Positions 18,971 through 28,337 of a stretch of DNA of 64,000 nucleotides are shown here, in pieces. Position numbers and translations under genes: made by a program. This stretch comes from Clostridia bacterium (lineage in GTDB: Bacteria; Bacillota; Clostridia; Oscillospirales; CAG-272): positions 1-64,000 of the forward strand of contig JAFUPC010000059.1 of the NCBI GenBank assembly GCA_017481495.1. The letters are read 5' to 3'. Numbering within the stretch: the stretch's first letter is position 1; each line of letters begins with the position of its first letter. The notes under the pieces were generated by a model. That model made no database searches. It had not been told where the DNA came from and saw nothing but the letters and a program-made list of their open reading frames with translations.

Positions 18971-19060
18971 AAACTCATCTTCCGCAAGAAGACCGCCCCG
19001 GAAGCAACTGCGGAAACCGCGCCGGAAAAGGCGAACGAAAAGGAGGCTGAAAACGCATGA
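18971..19060 (+). other. in-frame coding remainder of permease 1 downstream of the TAA
   Basis: Twenty-nine sense codons follow the TAA in frame: a basic start (KLIFRKK) and an Ala/Glu/Lys-rich tail. They end at TGA 19058-19060, forming an ATGA overlap with permease 2. Loss of this overlap would uncouple translation of the second permease. Confidence 0.7.
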
Positions 19061-20040
19061 ATTCTCTGATTTCTCTTTTGCAGGCCGCCATTTATTTCGG
19101 CACGGTCATCATGTTCGGCTCGCTCGGTGAGATTTTGACGGAGAAATCCGGCAACCTGAACCTGGGCGTTCCCGGTATCATGTATCTGGGCGCGATCTCC
19201 TCTCTGACCGGTGCGTTTTTCTATGAACGCGCGGCGGAAAATCCGAATCCCGTGGTTTGCGTGCTAATCGCATTCATCTGTGCATTCCTTGCGTCCGCGC
19301 TCGGCGGTCTCATTTACAGCTTCCTCACCATCACCCTGCGCGCAAACCAGAATGTCACGGGTCTTGCGCTGACGATCTTCGGCTCCGGTGTCGGTAACTT
19401 CTTCGGCGGTTCGCTGAACAAGCTGGCGGGCGGTGTCGGACAGATCTCCGTTTCCGCGACCAGTGCGGCGTTCCGCGCGAACATTCCGGCACTTGCGAAT
19501 CTGGGAACCGTGGGAGATGTGCTATTTTCCTACGGATTCCTCGTCTATTTCGCCATTGCGGCGGCGATCGTCATGCAGTGGTTCTTGAAACGTACCCGCG
19601 TGGGTCTGAACCTCCGTGCAGTCGGTGAAAATCCCGCAACCGCGGATGCGGCTGGCATCAACGTCACGCTGTACAAGTATCTTTCCACCTGCATCGGCAG
19701 CGGGATCGTGGGTCTGGGCGGATTGTATTATGTCATGGACTACACCAAGGGCACCTGGGCAAACGACGGTACCATTGAGGGACTCGGCTGGCTTGCGGTC
19801 GCGCTTGTCATTTTCACCACATGGAAGCCGGCCAACGCCATCTGGGGCGCGTATCTCTTCGGCGTTCTTTATTGGATGAACTATTACATCCCCGGTCTGA
19901 CCCGGTATTCCCAGGAGCTGTTCAAGATGCTCCCGTATCTCATCACGATCATCGTCCTTGTCATCACCAGTCTCCGGAAAAAGAAAGAAGATCAACCCCC
20001 GGCAAATCTGGGTCTGGCATATTTCAGAGAAGAACGGTAA
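19057..20040 (+). CDS. BMP/nucleoside ABC importer permease 2
   Basis: This 327-residue membrane protein pairs with permease 1. Family features are SLGEILTEKSGNLNLGVPGIMYLGA, ALTIFGSGVGNFFG and LRAVGENPATADAAGINV, and there are about eight to nine membrane segments. In this importer class the two permeases form the channel, with a tandem ATPase inside the cell and a BMP lipoprotein outside. The AAAGGAGG ribosome binding site lies within the extended frame of permease 1. The operon ends here, 18 bases before a bidirectional terminator. Confidence 0.93.
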   Translation: MNSLISLLQAAIYFGTVIMFGSLGEILTEKSGNLNLGVPGIMYLGAISSLTGAFFYERAAENPNPVVCVLIAFICAFLASALGGLIYSFLTITLRANQNVTGLALTIFGSGVGNFFGGSLNKLAGGVGQISVSATSAAFRANIPALANLGTVGDVLFSYGFLVYFAIAAAIVMQWFLKRTRVGLNLRAVGENPATADAAGINVTLYKYLSTCIGSGIVGLGGLYYVMDYTKGTWANDGTIEGLGWLAVALVIFTTWKPANAIWGAYLFGVLYWMNYYIPGLTRYSQELFKMLPYLITIIVLVITSLRKKKEDQPPANLGLAYFREER

Positions 20041-20058
20041 AAAATCAGACAAAAAGAT

Positions 20059-20093
20059 AAATCCTGTGCGGAATCAGAAACCGTACAGGATTT
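20059..20093. terminator. bidirectional terminator between the importer operon and the ANTAR gene
   Basis: AAATCCTGT (20059-20067) pairs with ACAGGATTT (20085-20093), extended inward by CGG/CCG. The minus-strand side runs into ATCTTTTTG; the plus side into CTTATTG. The two genes are convergent. Confidence 0.75.
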
Positions 20094-20094
20094 C

Positions 20095-20691
20095 TTATTG
20101 TTTGTAGGTCTGCAGGATCCCCTCGGCAACCTCCCGTTTGGAAACACAGCGATCCATCGCCTGCTTTTCGATGTACCGGTGTGCATCCTCCTCTGTCATC
20201 CGGCAGACGTCGATCAGTGCCCATTTTGCGCGGTTCACAAGGCGGATCTCCGCCATTTTGTCCTCAAGCGAGATCGCTTTTTTCTCCAGACGGCAGAGTC
20301 GTTCCCGCGTGGCACACATCCAGTCCAGCGCCTGAGTCATGGTCTGGATGGACAGCGGCTTGCGGAGCGTGAAAACGCCGTAATCGACGACTTTGGCAAA
20401 AATTTCCGCATATAAATCCCCTCGGACACAAAGAAGCACTACCGTTGTGCGTTCCCCCTTGTCGCCCATGAGATCGACGGCGAATTTCTGTCCGAAGTCA
20501 TCGGGAAGCGGTGTATTGATGATGACAAGGTCATACGCGCGTTCCAGCGTTTCCCGCTGTGCTTGGGCAATGCTTGAAACGGTTTTCACCGGGGTGTAAA
20601 CGGCAGGCGGAAGCAGAGGGGAGAGCGAGAGATTGAATTTTTCTGAGGCCGAAACGACAAGGACACTGTAGATATGTTCTTTATATGGCAT
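20095..20691 (-). CDS. ANTAR-domain RNA-binding antiterminator with receiver-like N-terminus
   Basis: This 198-residue protein resembles the AmiR/NasT group. A receiver-like domain occupies residues 8-125 (YSVLVVSASEKF; TLRKPL near the end), without an obvious complete phosphoacceptor pocket. A short coiled coil follows (RERLCRLEKKAISLEDKMAE), then the ANTAR three-helix domain at about 140-195 (AKWALIDVCRMTEEDAHRYI; KREVAEGIL). ANTAR domains bind RNA hairpins with A1/G4 hexaloops and prevent termination. It is the last gene of the GOGAT/GS-I operon. Candidate target hairpins lie in the leaders at 25.54-25.82 kb. Confidence 0.9.
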   Translation of the reverse strand: MPYKEHIYSVLVVSASEKFNLSLSPLLPPAVYTPVKTVSSIAQAQRETLERAYDLVIINTPLPDDFGQKFAVDLMGDKGERTTVVLLCVRGDLYAEIFAKVVDYGVFTLRKPLSIQTMTQALDWMCATRERLCRLEKKAISLEDKMAEIRLVNRAKWALIDVCRMTEEDAHRYIEKQAMDRCVSKREVAEGILQTYKQ

Positions 20692-20727
20692 ATTCGGTCA
20701 CACCACATCCTTTCGGAGCCTGCCGCA

Positions 20728-21951
20728 TTATCGGTTTGTATAGGCGGAAACGAGCACGTCTGGGAGATGATTTCGGATAAACGTGCTGTTCTGCGCGATG
20801 CGGGATGCTTCCCGCAGGGATGTCGGAAGTACGCGGAACTGCCCGCGGGTCTCGCTGTCAATGCTGTAAAGATTCAGATCAGCCGGGGGCGGGAGCGGGA
20901 GACTGTTCCGTATTCCGTCGAGGCAGGCGCTGATGAGAAGCGCAAAAGCGATGTAGGGATTGGCACTGGGGTCGGGAGAACGCAGCTCGGCACGGCGGAA
21001 TTCTCCGTCGGCGGCGGGAATGCGGATGAGCTGGGAACGGTTTTCGTGAGACCAGGAAATGTAGCGCGGCGCCTTGCAGCTGCCAAGCCTCTCGTAGGAT
21101 GCATCGACCGGATTGAAAAACGCGGTCATCTCCTCAATGTGCGCAAGCACACCGGCAATGGCGTGTTCCGTGACCTCGGGTGCGGAGGGAGAACCGTCTG
21201 CATTCTGTACCGAAAAATTGAGGTGCATTCCGTTGCCCGGCAGGTCTCGCAGGGGTTTGGGCGAGAAATCTGCCCAGATGCCGCTCCGGGCGGCTACGGT
21301 GCGGACGACCGTGCAGAATGTGACGGTATTGTCCGCCGCGGACAAGGGGTCGGAATAACGGAAATCAATTTCGTTCTGACCGGGACCCTCCTCGTGATGA
21401 GAGCTTTCGGGGGAAATGCCCATCTGCTCCAATGTCAGACAGATCTCCCGGCGGACGTTTTCGCCTTTGTCCTCCGGCGCGATGTCCATGTAGCCGGCGC
21501 GGTCGTAGGGAATTTTTGTTTCGTTTCCGTTTTCGTCCAGACGGAACAGGTAAAACTCCGATTCCGCACCGATGCGGAACCGATACCCGGCGTCTGCCGC
21601 TTCACGAAGCACCGTTGTCAGAAAATGACGGGTGTCGCCCGAAAACGGCGTTCCGTCCGGCCAGGTGATGTCGCAGAACATCCGCACCACGCGCCCGTGC
21701 TCCGGGCGCCACGGCAGAATGGCAAGCGTGTCGGGGTCGGGATGAAGCAGAAGATCGGAACGGATCCCGCTGTCAAAGCCGGCAATCGACCAGGCATCGA
21801 ACGCGATCCCGTAGGAAAACGCCCGTCCCAGCTCTCCCGGCATGATGGAGATGTTTTTCTGTTTGCCGAAAACGTCGCAGAACGCAAGGCGGATGAACTT
21901 GACGTCCTCTTCCTCGACAAACTGCATGACTTCTTCTTTTGTATAATTCAT
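20728..21951 (-). CDS. glnA: glutamine synthetase, type I-like
   Basis: This 407-residue enzyme makes glutamine from glutamate, ammonia and ATP. It shows GS-I features: EEDVKFIRLAFCDVFGKQKN, the metal-site GAESEFYLF, the ATP-binding LPGNGMHLNFS and RRAELRSPDPSANPYIAF. It is shorter than classical GS-I (about 440-470), and no adenylylation loop was seen. It lies nine bases after the GXGXG-domain gene and 36 bases before the ANTAR gene. Glutamine and glutamate synthesis are thus under one promoter. A second, unrelated synthetase (type III) is divergently encoded at 25.8 kb. Confidence 0.93.
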   Translation of the reverse strand: MNYTKEEVMQFVEEEDVKFIRLAFCDVFGKQKNISIMPGELGRAFSYGIAFDAWSIAGFDSGIRSDLLLHPDPDTLAILPWRPEHGRVVRMFCDITWPDGTPFSGDTRHFLTTVLREAADAGYRFRIGAESEFYLFRLDENGNETKIPYDRAGYMDIAPEDKGENVRREICLTLEQMGISPESSHHEEGPGQNEIDFRYSDPLSAADNTVTFCTVVRTVAARSGIWADFSPKPLRDLPGNGMHLNFSVQNADGSPSAPEVTEHAIAGVLAHIEEMTAFFNPVDASYERLGSCKAPRYISWSHENRSQLIRIPAADGEFRRAELRSPDPSANPYIAFALLISACLDGIRNSLPLPPPADLNLYSIDSETRGQFRVLPTSLREASRIAQNSTFIRNHLPDVLVSAYTNR

Positions 21952-21960
21952 ATCGTACCT

Positions 21961-22707
21961 TCAATTCATAACGTACATTTGCTTGTACGGATTTTTCGTA
22001 TCGGGTGTCACCAATGTGAACGGCTCTCCGGTGATCAGAGATTTTTCATACCCGAACACATCGCAGAACTCTGTCAGATACGGGTCGAGAATGCGCATAT
22101 CCTCATCGGTCGCTGCCCTCACGGAAACATATTCCGGGAAATGCAGTCCGCTTGTGTCGCCGCGCAGATACAACCGTCCGCCGTGCATTCCGGTAGAGGG
22201 AAAATTTCCGACAATAGGGCGGGAAAGCGTTTCGGGCGCATCGTCGGGGGAGGGAAGACCGAGCACAGCGAGAATGCCGCCTGCCTGATATTCGCCGAGA
22301 AAACTGCCGCATTTTCCGCCGATGAGGATGGCGGGGCACGTTTCTCCGTATGCTTTCATGTGGATGCCCGCACGGTAGCCGGCATTTCCGCGGACGAAGA
22401 TTTTTCCGCCGCGCATGGCGTAGCCGACGGCATCTCCGACCGAACCGTGAATGACGATTCTGCCGCTGTTCATCGTGTCGCCGACCGCATCCTGGGCGGA
22501 ACCGTGGACGTGGATCTCCGCACCGTTCAGGTAAGCACCGAGCGCGTTTCCGGGTGTGCCGTAAGTTGTGACGGCATGATCCTCTCCCATGCCCGCCGCA
22601 AGAAAACGCTGACCGAGACAGTGCGTGACTGTGCAGCCGCCAGTATTTTGGCGGATGGTTTCATTGAGTGTCTTGTAATCATATGCTGCCGCATCAATCA
22701 TATACAT
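21961..22707 (-). CDS. glutamate synthase alpha-subunit C-terminal (GXGXG) domain protein
   Basis: This 248-residue protein is the free-standing form of the right-handed beta-helix domain that ends GltB. Repeated glycine-rich turns are visible: LNGAEIHVHGSAQDAVGDTM, RIVIHGSVGDAVGYAM, GGKIFVRGNAGYRAGIHM. In bacterial GltB this domain supports the ammonia tunnel. It is split from the FMN domain gene by about 180 bases that contain the 90-nt inverted-repeat element. The start at 22707 is the first of two close ATGs and lies just after a weak TATAAT, so an internal promoter is possible. Confidence 0.88.
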   Translation of the reverse strand: MYMIDAAAYDYKTLNETIRQNTGGCTVTHCLGQRFLAAGMGEDHAVTTYGTPGNALGAYLNGAEIHVHGSAQDAVGDTMNSGRIVIHGSVGDAVGYAMRGGKIFVRGNAGYRAGIHMKAYGETCPAILIGGKCGSFLGEYQAGGILAVLGLPSPDDAPETLSRPIVGNFPSTGMHGGRLYLRGDTSGLHFPEYVSVRAATDEDMRILDPYLTEFCDVFGYEKSLITGEPFTLVTPDTKNPYKQMYVMN

Positions 22708-22798
22708 AATTATACCATATCTCCGTAAGTTTGAAAAGTAGTTTCAGCAAAAAATGAAAGAAATTTTTTTACGCAGAGTGCGGGAATTTTAATTCATC

Positions 22799-22888
22799 AG
22801 ATTTGTTCGATAACCTCGTTCTGACCGTGATAATACTTATAAAATACACACGATTTCAATGGATGGGGACAGGTTATCGAACATATCT
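22799..22888 (-). repeat. 90-nt inverted-repeat-bounded element, copy A
   Basis: The ends are 18-base inverted repeats matching at 17 positions (AGATATGTTCGATAACCT on the minus strand). A second copy at 29938-30026 is nearly 90% identical by eye and lies on the opposite strand. Read in the direction of the upstream gene, both copies begin directly after a gene's last sense codon. Here the TAG stop of the FMN-domain GOGAT gene lies at 22889-22887, overlapping the element boundary. It may be a MITE-like sequence or a structured 3'-UTR element; no transposase is present in the window. Confidence 0.85.
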
Positions 22889-24392
22889 ATTCTCCCGCGT
22901 GGGCGATGCCGAGGATCTCCAGCTCTTTTTCGGTCAGACCGATGCCGCGGAGCATCAGACGGTTGCCGCGGAGCGCTTCCACAGAGTTGATGCCCATGCC
23001 GCCCATCATTTCCTTGATCTCATGCCGCCATGCGGTCATCAGGTTGACGAGCCGCTCGCATCCCTCCTCTGAGTCAAGCCGCGCGACCAGCTCCGGGCGC
23101 TGGGTTGCAATGCCCCAACAGCATTTGCCGGTCTGACAGGTGCGGCAGAGATGACAGCCGAGTGCCAGAAGCGCCGCGGTTGCAACATAGCACGCATCCG
23201 CGCCGAGCGCAATGGCTTTCACAACGTCCGCCGAGGAACGGATACTGCCGCCGACAACAAGCGAAACATTGTTCCGGATGCCTTCCTCCCGCAGACGGGT
23301 GTCACAGGCGGCAAGCGCAAGCTCTACGGGAATGCCAACGTTGTCGCGGATGCGGGTCGGAGCAGCACCGGTACCGCCGCGCCAGCCGTCGATGGCGATG
23401 ATGTCCGCACCGGAACGCGCAATGCCGCTGGCGATCGCCGCAATGTTGTGGACAGCCGCGACCTTGACGATCACCGGCTTCTTATACTGCGTTGCTTCCT
23501 TTAACGAATAGACAAGCTGCCGCAGGTCTTCAATGGAATAAATATCGTGATGCGGTGCAGGGGAGATCGCATCAGTCCCCTCCGGGATCATGCGGGTACG
23601 GGAAACGTCGCCGATGATCTTTGCGCCGGGGAGATGTCCGCCGATGCCGGGCTTTGCACCCTGACCCATCTTGATCTCAATGGCGGCGCCCGCACCGAGG
23701 TAAGCTTCATGAACACCGAATCTGCCGGATGCGACCTGAACGACGGTGTTTTCCCCGTAAACGTAGAAATCTTCATGCAGACCGCCCTCACCGGTGTTGT
23801 AGCAGATGCCAAGCTTCTGTGCCGCCATGGCGAGACTCTTGTGTGCGTTGTAGGAAATGGAGCCGTAGCTCATCGCGGAGAACATGACCGGCATGGAAAG
23901 CGACAACTGCGGGGTAAGGTTGTCAATGATACGACCACGCTCATCGCGTTCGATCTTTGACGGCTTCTTGCCGAGGAACACGCGCGTTTCCATCGGTTCC
24001 CGCAGAGGATCGATGGGGGGATTGGTCACCTGGGAAGCATTAATGAGAATGCGATCCCAGTAAACGGGCAGATGGGAGGGATTGCCCATTGACGACAGAA
24101 GAACGCCGCCGGAGCCCGCCTGCTTATAAATTTCCCGGATGGTGTCCTCCGACCAGTTGCCGTTCTCGCGCAGGTGGTTGTCGGATTTTACGATCTTCAG
24201 CGCACGGGTCGGGCAAAACGACACACATCGCTGGCAGTTTACACATTTTGCATCATCGGCAAGCATGATCTTTGTGTTCTTGTCAAAGCTGTGGACACCG
24301 TTGGCACATTGCCGCTCACAGACACGGCAGTTTGTACACCGTGCGGGGTTTCTTACAATTTCATATTCCGGATACATAAATTCGATTCCCAT
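22887..24392 (-). CDS. glutamate synthase central (FMN) domain with N-terminal 4Fe-4S ferredoxin domain
   Basis: This 501-residue protein has two 4Fe-4S clusters near its start (CTNCRVCERQC; CVNCQRCVSFCP). A GltB-type FMN/TIM-barrel domain follows, with PVMFSAMSYGSISYNAHKSL, GEGGLHEDFY, QGAKPGIGGHLPG and IDGWRGGTGAAP. A Cys-rich LGCHLCRTCQTGKC segment provides the further Fe-S cluster. This is the archaeal-type glutamate synthase core that converts 2-oxoglutarate to glutamate. The ATG at 24392 is preferred because GGAG lies seven bases upstream. It follows the glutaminase-domain gene by 11 bases. Confidence 0.93.
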   Translation of the reverse strand: MGIEFMYPEYEIVRNPARCTNCRVCERQCANGVHSFDKNTKIMLADDAKCVNCQRCVSFCPTRALKIVKSDNHLRENGNWSEDTIREIYKQAGSGGVLLSSMGNPSHLPVYWDRILINASQVTNPPIDPLREPMETRVFLGKKPSKIERDERGRIIDNLTPQLSLSMPVMFSAMSYGSISYNAHKSLAMAAQKLGICYNTGEGGLHEDFYVYGENTVVQVASGRFGVHEAYLGAGAAIEIKMGQGAKPGIGGHLPGAKIIGDVSRTRMIPEGTDAISPAPHHDIYSIEDLRQLVYSLKEATQYKKPVIVKVAAVHNIAAIASGIARSGADIIAIDGWRGGTGAAPTRIRDNVGIPVELALAACDTRLREEGIRNNVSLVVGGSIRSSADVVKAIALGADACYVATAALLALGCHLCRTCQTGKCCWGIATQRPELVARLDSEEGCERLVNLMTAWRHEIKEMMGGMGINSVEALRGNRLMLRGIGLTEKELEILGIAHAGE

Positions 24393-24403
24393 GTTCGCAC
24401 TCC

Positions 24404-25516
24404 TCAATTCTTTCCCTTCTCCTTTTCTGTCTCCACACGGACAATGACCGGCTCCCCGCCGGCGGGAGACCAGATGTGATGCGCATCCGGTTCCATTGCG
24501 CGGATGGCGGCCTCTTCACTTGCAACGCATACACGGTCGTCCTTTTCGCCGACGACCATCGAGCGGAGCTTCAGCCGGTCGTTCAGTGCCATCAGACCGC
24601 CGTCAAAGCCGAGAACGATGGAAAACGGTCCCGTGATGAGCAGGCTGGAAAAGACACTGCGCAGATAGGTCAGATTCTGCTGCTCTTCCGCCGGCTTTTC
24701 TTTGATGGTGCTCCAGAACGGCGCGGCAATGACGTTTGCCATTTCATTGAGCGTCAAACCTTGGCGGCGGAGCAGATAATCCGCGATGTAGGTGATGACC
24801 TCCGTGTCGGTTTGGAGGGTGCATTGATACCCGAACATTTCAATGAAGCGGCGGTTTGCATCATACGAGGAAATTTCGCCATTATGAACGATGGAATAAT
24901 CCAGCAGTGCAAACGGATGCGCGCCGCCCCACCAGCCGGGGGTGTTGGTCGGATACCGGCCGTGCGCCGTCCAGGAGTACGCTTCATATTCTTCAAGCCG
25001 GTAGAATCTTCCAACGTCCTCCGGGTAACCGACCGCCTTGAATGTGCCCATGTTCTTGCCGGAGGAAAAAACATAAGCGCCTTTCATTTCTGTGTTGATC
25101 TTCATGACGGTGCGCACGACATATTCCTTTTCATCAAGCTGTAAGGAGGCGAGCATCGACTTCAGCGGGGAAACGAAATACCGCCAGATGAGCGGTTCAT
25201 CGGTGATCTGCGGTATCTTCCGTGTCGGAATGGGTTCCGCACGGACAACTTCAAAGCTTTCGCGCAGGAACCTCTCGCAGTCCGCCTTTGCAGACGTATC
25301 ATCAAAAAACAGATGCAGTGCGTACTGTTCTTTATAGTCCGGATAAATACCGTACCCGGCAAAGCCGCCGCCAAGGCCGTTGGAACGGTCGTGCATCGGC
25401 TTCATACTTTCTATGATCCGTTCGCCGGTCATGCCCTTTCCTTTTCTTGATATGACCGCCGCGATCGCGCATCCGGAGGGTATCCGGATCTCACCCTCCC
25501 GTTTTGTGTGCATCAT
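24404..25516 (-). CDS. glutamate synthase N-terminal glutamine amidotransferase (class II) domain
   Basis: This 370-residue class II amidotransferase releases ammonia from glutamine for the FMN subunit encoded just downstream. Motifs include SGCAIAAVISRKGKG, MHDRSNGLGGGFAGYGIYP, WTAHGRYPTN and YSIVHNGEISSYDANRRF. The likely nucleophile Cys16 is preceded by 15 residues that would need removal, as in other Ntn hydrolases. It is the first gene of the unit amidotransferase, FMN subunit, GXGXG subunit, GS-I, ANTAR. No beta subunit (GltD) is present, so electrons probably come from ferredoxin. Expression is governed by the leader just upstream. Confidence 0.9.
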   Translation of the reverse strand: MMHTKREGEIRIPSGCAIAAVISRKGKGMTGERIIESMKPMHDRSNGLGGGFAGYGIYPDYKEQYALHLFFDDTSAKADCERFLRESFEVVRAEPIPTRKIPQITDEPLIWRYFVSPLKSMLASLQLDEKEYVVRTVMKINTEMKGAYVFSSGKNMGTFKAVGYPEDVGRFYRLEEYEAYSWTAHGRYPTNTPGWWGGAHPFALLDYSIVHNGEISSYDANRRFIEMFGYQCTLQTDTEVITYIADYLLRRQGLTLNEMANVIAAPFWSTIKEKPAEEQQNLTYLRSVFSSLLITGPFSIVLGFDGGLMALNDRLKLRSMVVGEKDDRVCVASEEAAIRAMEPDAHHIWSPAGGEPVIVRVETEKEKGKN

Positions 25517-25537
25517 AAGATATTACCTCATTCCCGT

Positions 25538-25634
25538 AAAAAAAGAAAAAGAGCAAAGAGGTTCGATTTTCCGGCATCAGCGGAAAACAAGTTCTCCGGC
25601 ATCAGCAGGAAAATAGATGAACGTCTTTGCTCAT
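25538..25634 (-). promoter_or_regulatory. candidate ANTAR-type terminator/antiterminator leader of the GOGAT operon
   Basis: The transcript begins almost directly with a hairpin: ATGAGC (25634-25629), hexaloop AAAGAC (25628-25623), GTTCAT (25622-25617). The loop has A at position 1 and G at position 4, as ANTAR proteins require. The same 5' arm can instead pair over 14 positions: 25632-25619 with 25564-25551. That makes a long terminator stem followed by a T tract (25550-25538). Two similar inner hairpins with GCTGATGC tips lie inside the long stem. Antitermination by the ANTAR protein at 20.1 kb is inferred; a second canonical hexaloop was not found. Confidence 0.72.
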
Positions 25635-25643
25635 TGCGTTAAT

Positions 25644-25672
25644 AGTATAACACAAATTGATGGGTTTGTCAA
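25644..25672 (-). promoter_or_regulatory. promoter of the GOGAT/GS-I/ANTAR operon
   Basis: Minus strand TTGACA (25672-25667), 17-base spacer, TATACT (25649-25644). The expected transcription start is within a few bases of the leader hairpin. Confidence 0.85.
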
Positions 25673-25721
25673 GTGGGATAAGATAAATTTATGAAATTTC
25701 GGCAAAATTTTGAAAAACCCC

Positions 25722-25750
25722 TTGACAAAACTGATTTTTGGGTGTATAAT
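25722..25750 (+). promoter_or_regulatory. promoter of the type III glutamine synthetase gene
   Basis: TTGACA (25722-25727), 17-base spacer, TATAAT (25745-25750). It is back to back with the GOGAT promoter, about 50 bases apart. Confidence 0.87.
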
Positions 25751-25759
25751 AGTTCGCGT

Positions 25760-25822
25760 ACAAAGGCAAAGGTGTCTTTGAGGAACACAGCGTTCCCCGA
25801 GGTGCCTTTGTCTTTATTTTTT
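25760..25822 (+). promoter_or_regulatory. candidate ANTAR-type terminator/antiterminator leader of glnN
   Basis: CAAAGGC (25761-25767), hexaloop AAAGGT (25768-25773) and GTCTTTG (25774-25780) form a 7-bp hairpin. Its loop has A1 and G4. A second hairpin GGAAC/GTTCC (25782-25796) has the five-base loop ACAGC. The 5' arm of the first hairpin can alternatively pair as ACAAAGGCA (25760-25768) with TGCCTTTGT (25803-25811), followed by CTTTATTTTTT, a terminator. The layout and loop sequence match the divergent GOGAT leader. Confidence 0.75.
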
Positions 25823-25843
25823 CTCATAAAAGGAGTAACGATT

Positions 25844-27940
<2,097 letters not shown>

Positions 27941-28337
27941 AAAACATTCATTATAATCTATTTCATTCTTTTATCAACGCATAAGTATGGTGTTGGTGAA
28001 AGGAGCCCTCCGCTTTGTGCGGGGGTGATTCAAGGCCGGTTCTGTCGGCAGGGAACGGTTATAAAGGAAAGATTCCGGTTTTTCGGAAAACGGGCAACAG
28101 TACCCTTTATGTAGTTTTTCATCCTTCTTTCTTCATAATAATAACCATCGCATTTGCCCCAAAGCAAGTGCGAATACCACAGTTCCTGATATTTCTTTTC
28201 ATTATATAGTTTCCCCGGAATATTGTTTCTCCGGAAATGCGCTTTCCGATATGACGTCTTCCGGCAGAACCGGTCTTGAATTGCCCCCGCACCGGGCGGC
28301 AGAACGCTGATATCAAGATAAGAAAGGAGCCATGACG
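27941..28337 (+). other. 397-base leader upstream of asnB with several hairpins, class unknown
   Basis: No gene is supported here. Visible hairpins are CCTCCGC/GCGGGGG (28007-28025) and TTCCG/CGGAA near 28073-28087. There is also a region around 28035-28058 with CCG/CGG and GTTC/GAAC arms. No long T tract follows them, and none matches a T-box, purine, lysine or ZTP riboswitch consensus. A TATAAT occurs at 27952-27957 without a good -35 box. AAGGAG at 28324-28329 serves asnB. Confidence 0.4.

Noticed and set aside
20674-22728. A 684-codon plus-strand frame across glnA and the GXGXG-domain gene
   Set aside because: Antisense shadow of two conserved genes; no ribosome binding site and no recognisable domain.
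22799-22888. Short peptide gene encoded within the 90-nt element
   Set aside because: One copy is open in frame with the upstream gene, but the other differs in length by one base and breaks the same reading frame, so protein coding is not conserved.
25551-25634. Cyanobacterial-type glutamine riboswitch (glnA RNA) in the GOGAT leader
   Set aside because: The leader contains a hexaloop hairpin that competes with a terminator; the conserved glnA-RNA core residues are not seen.
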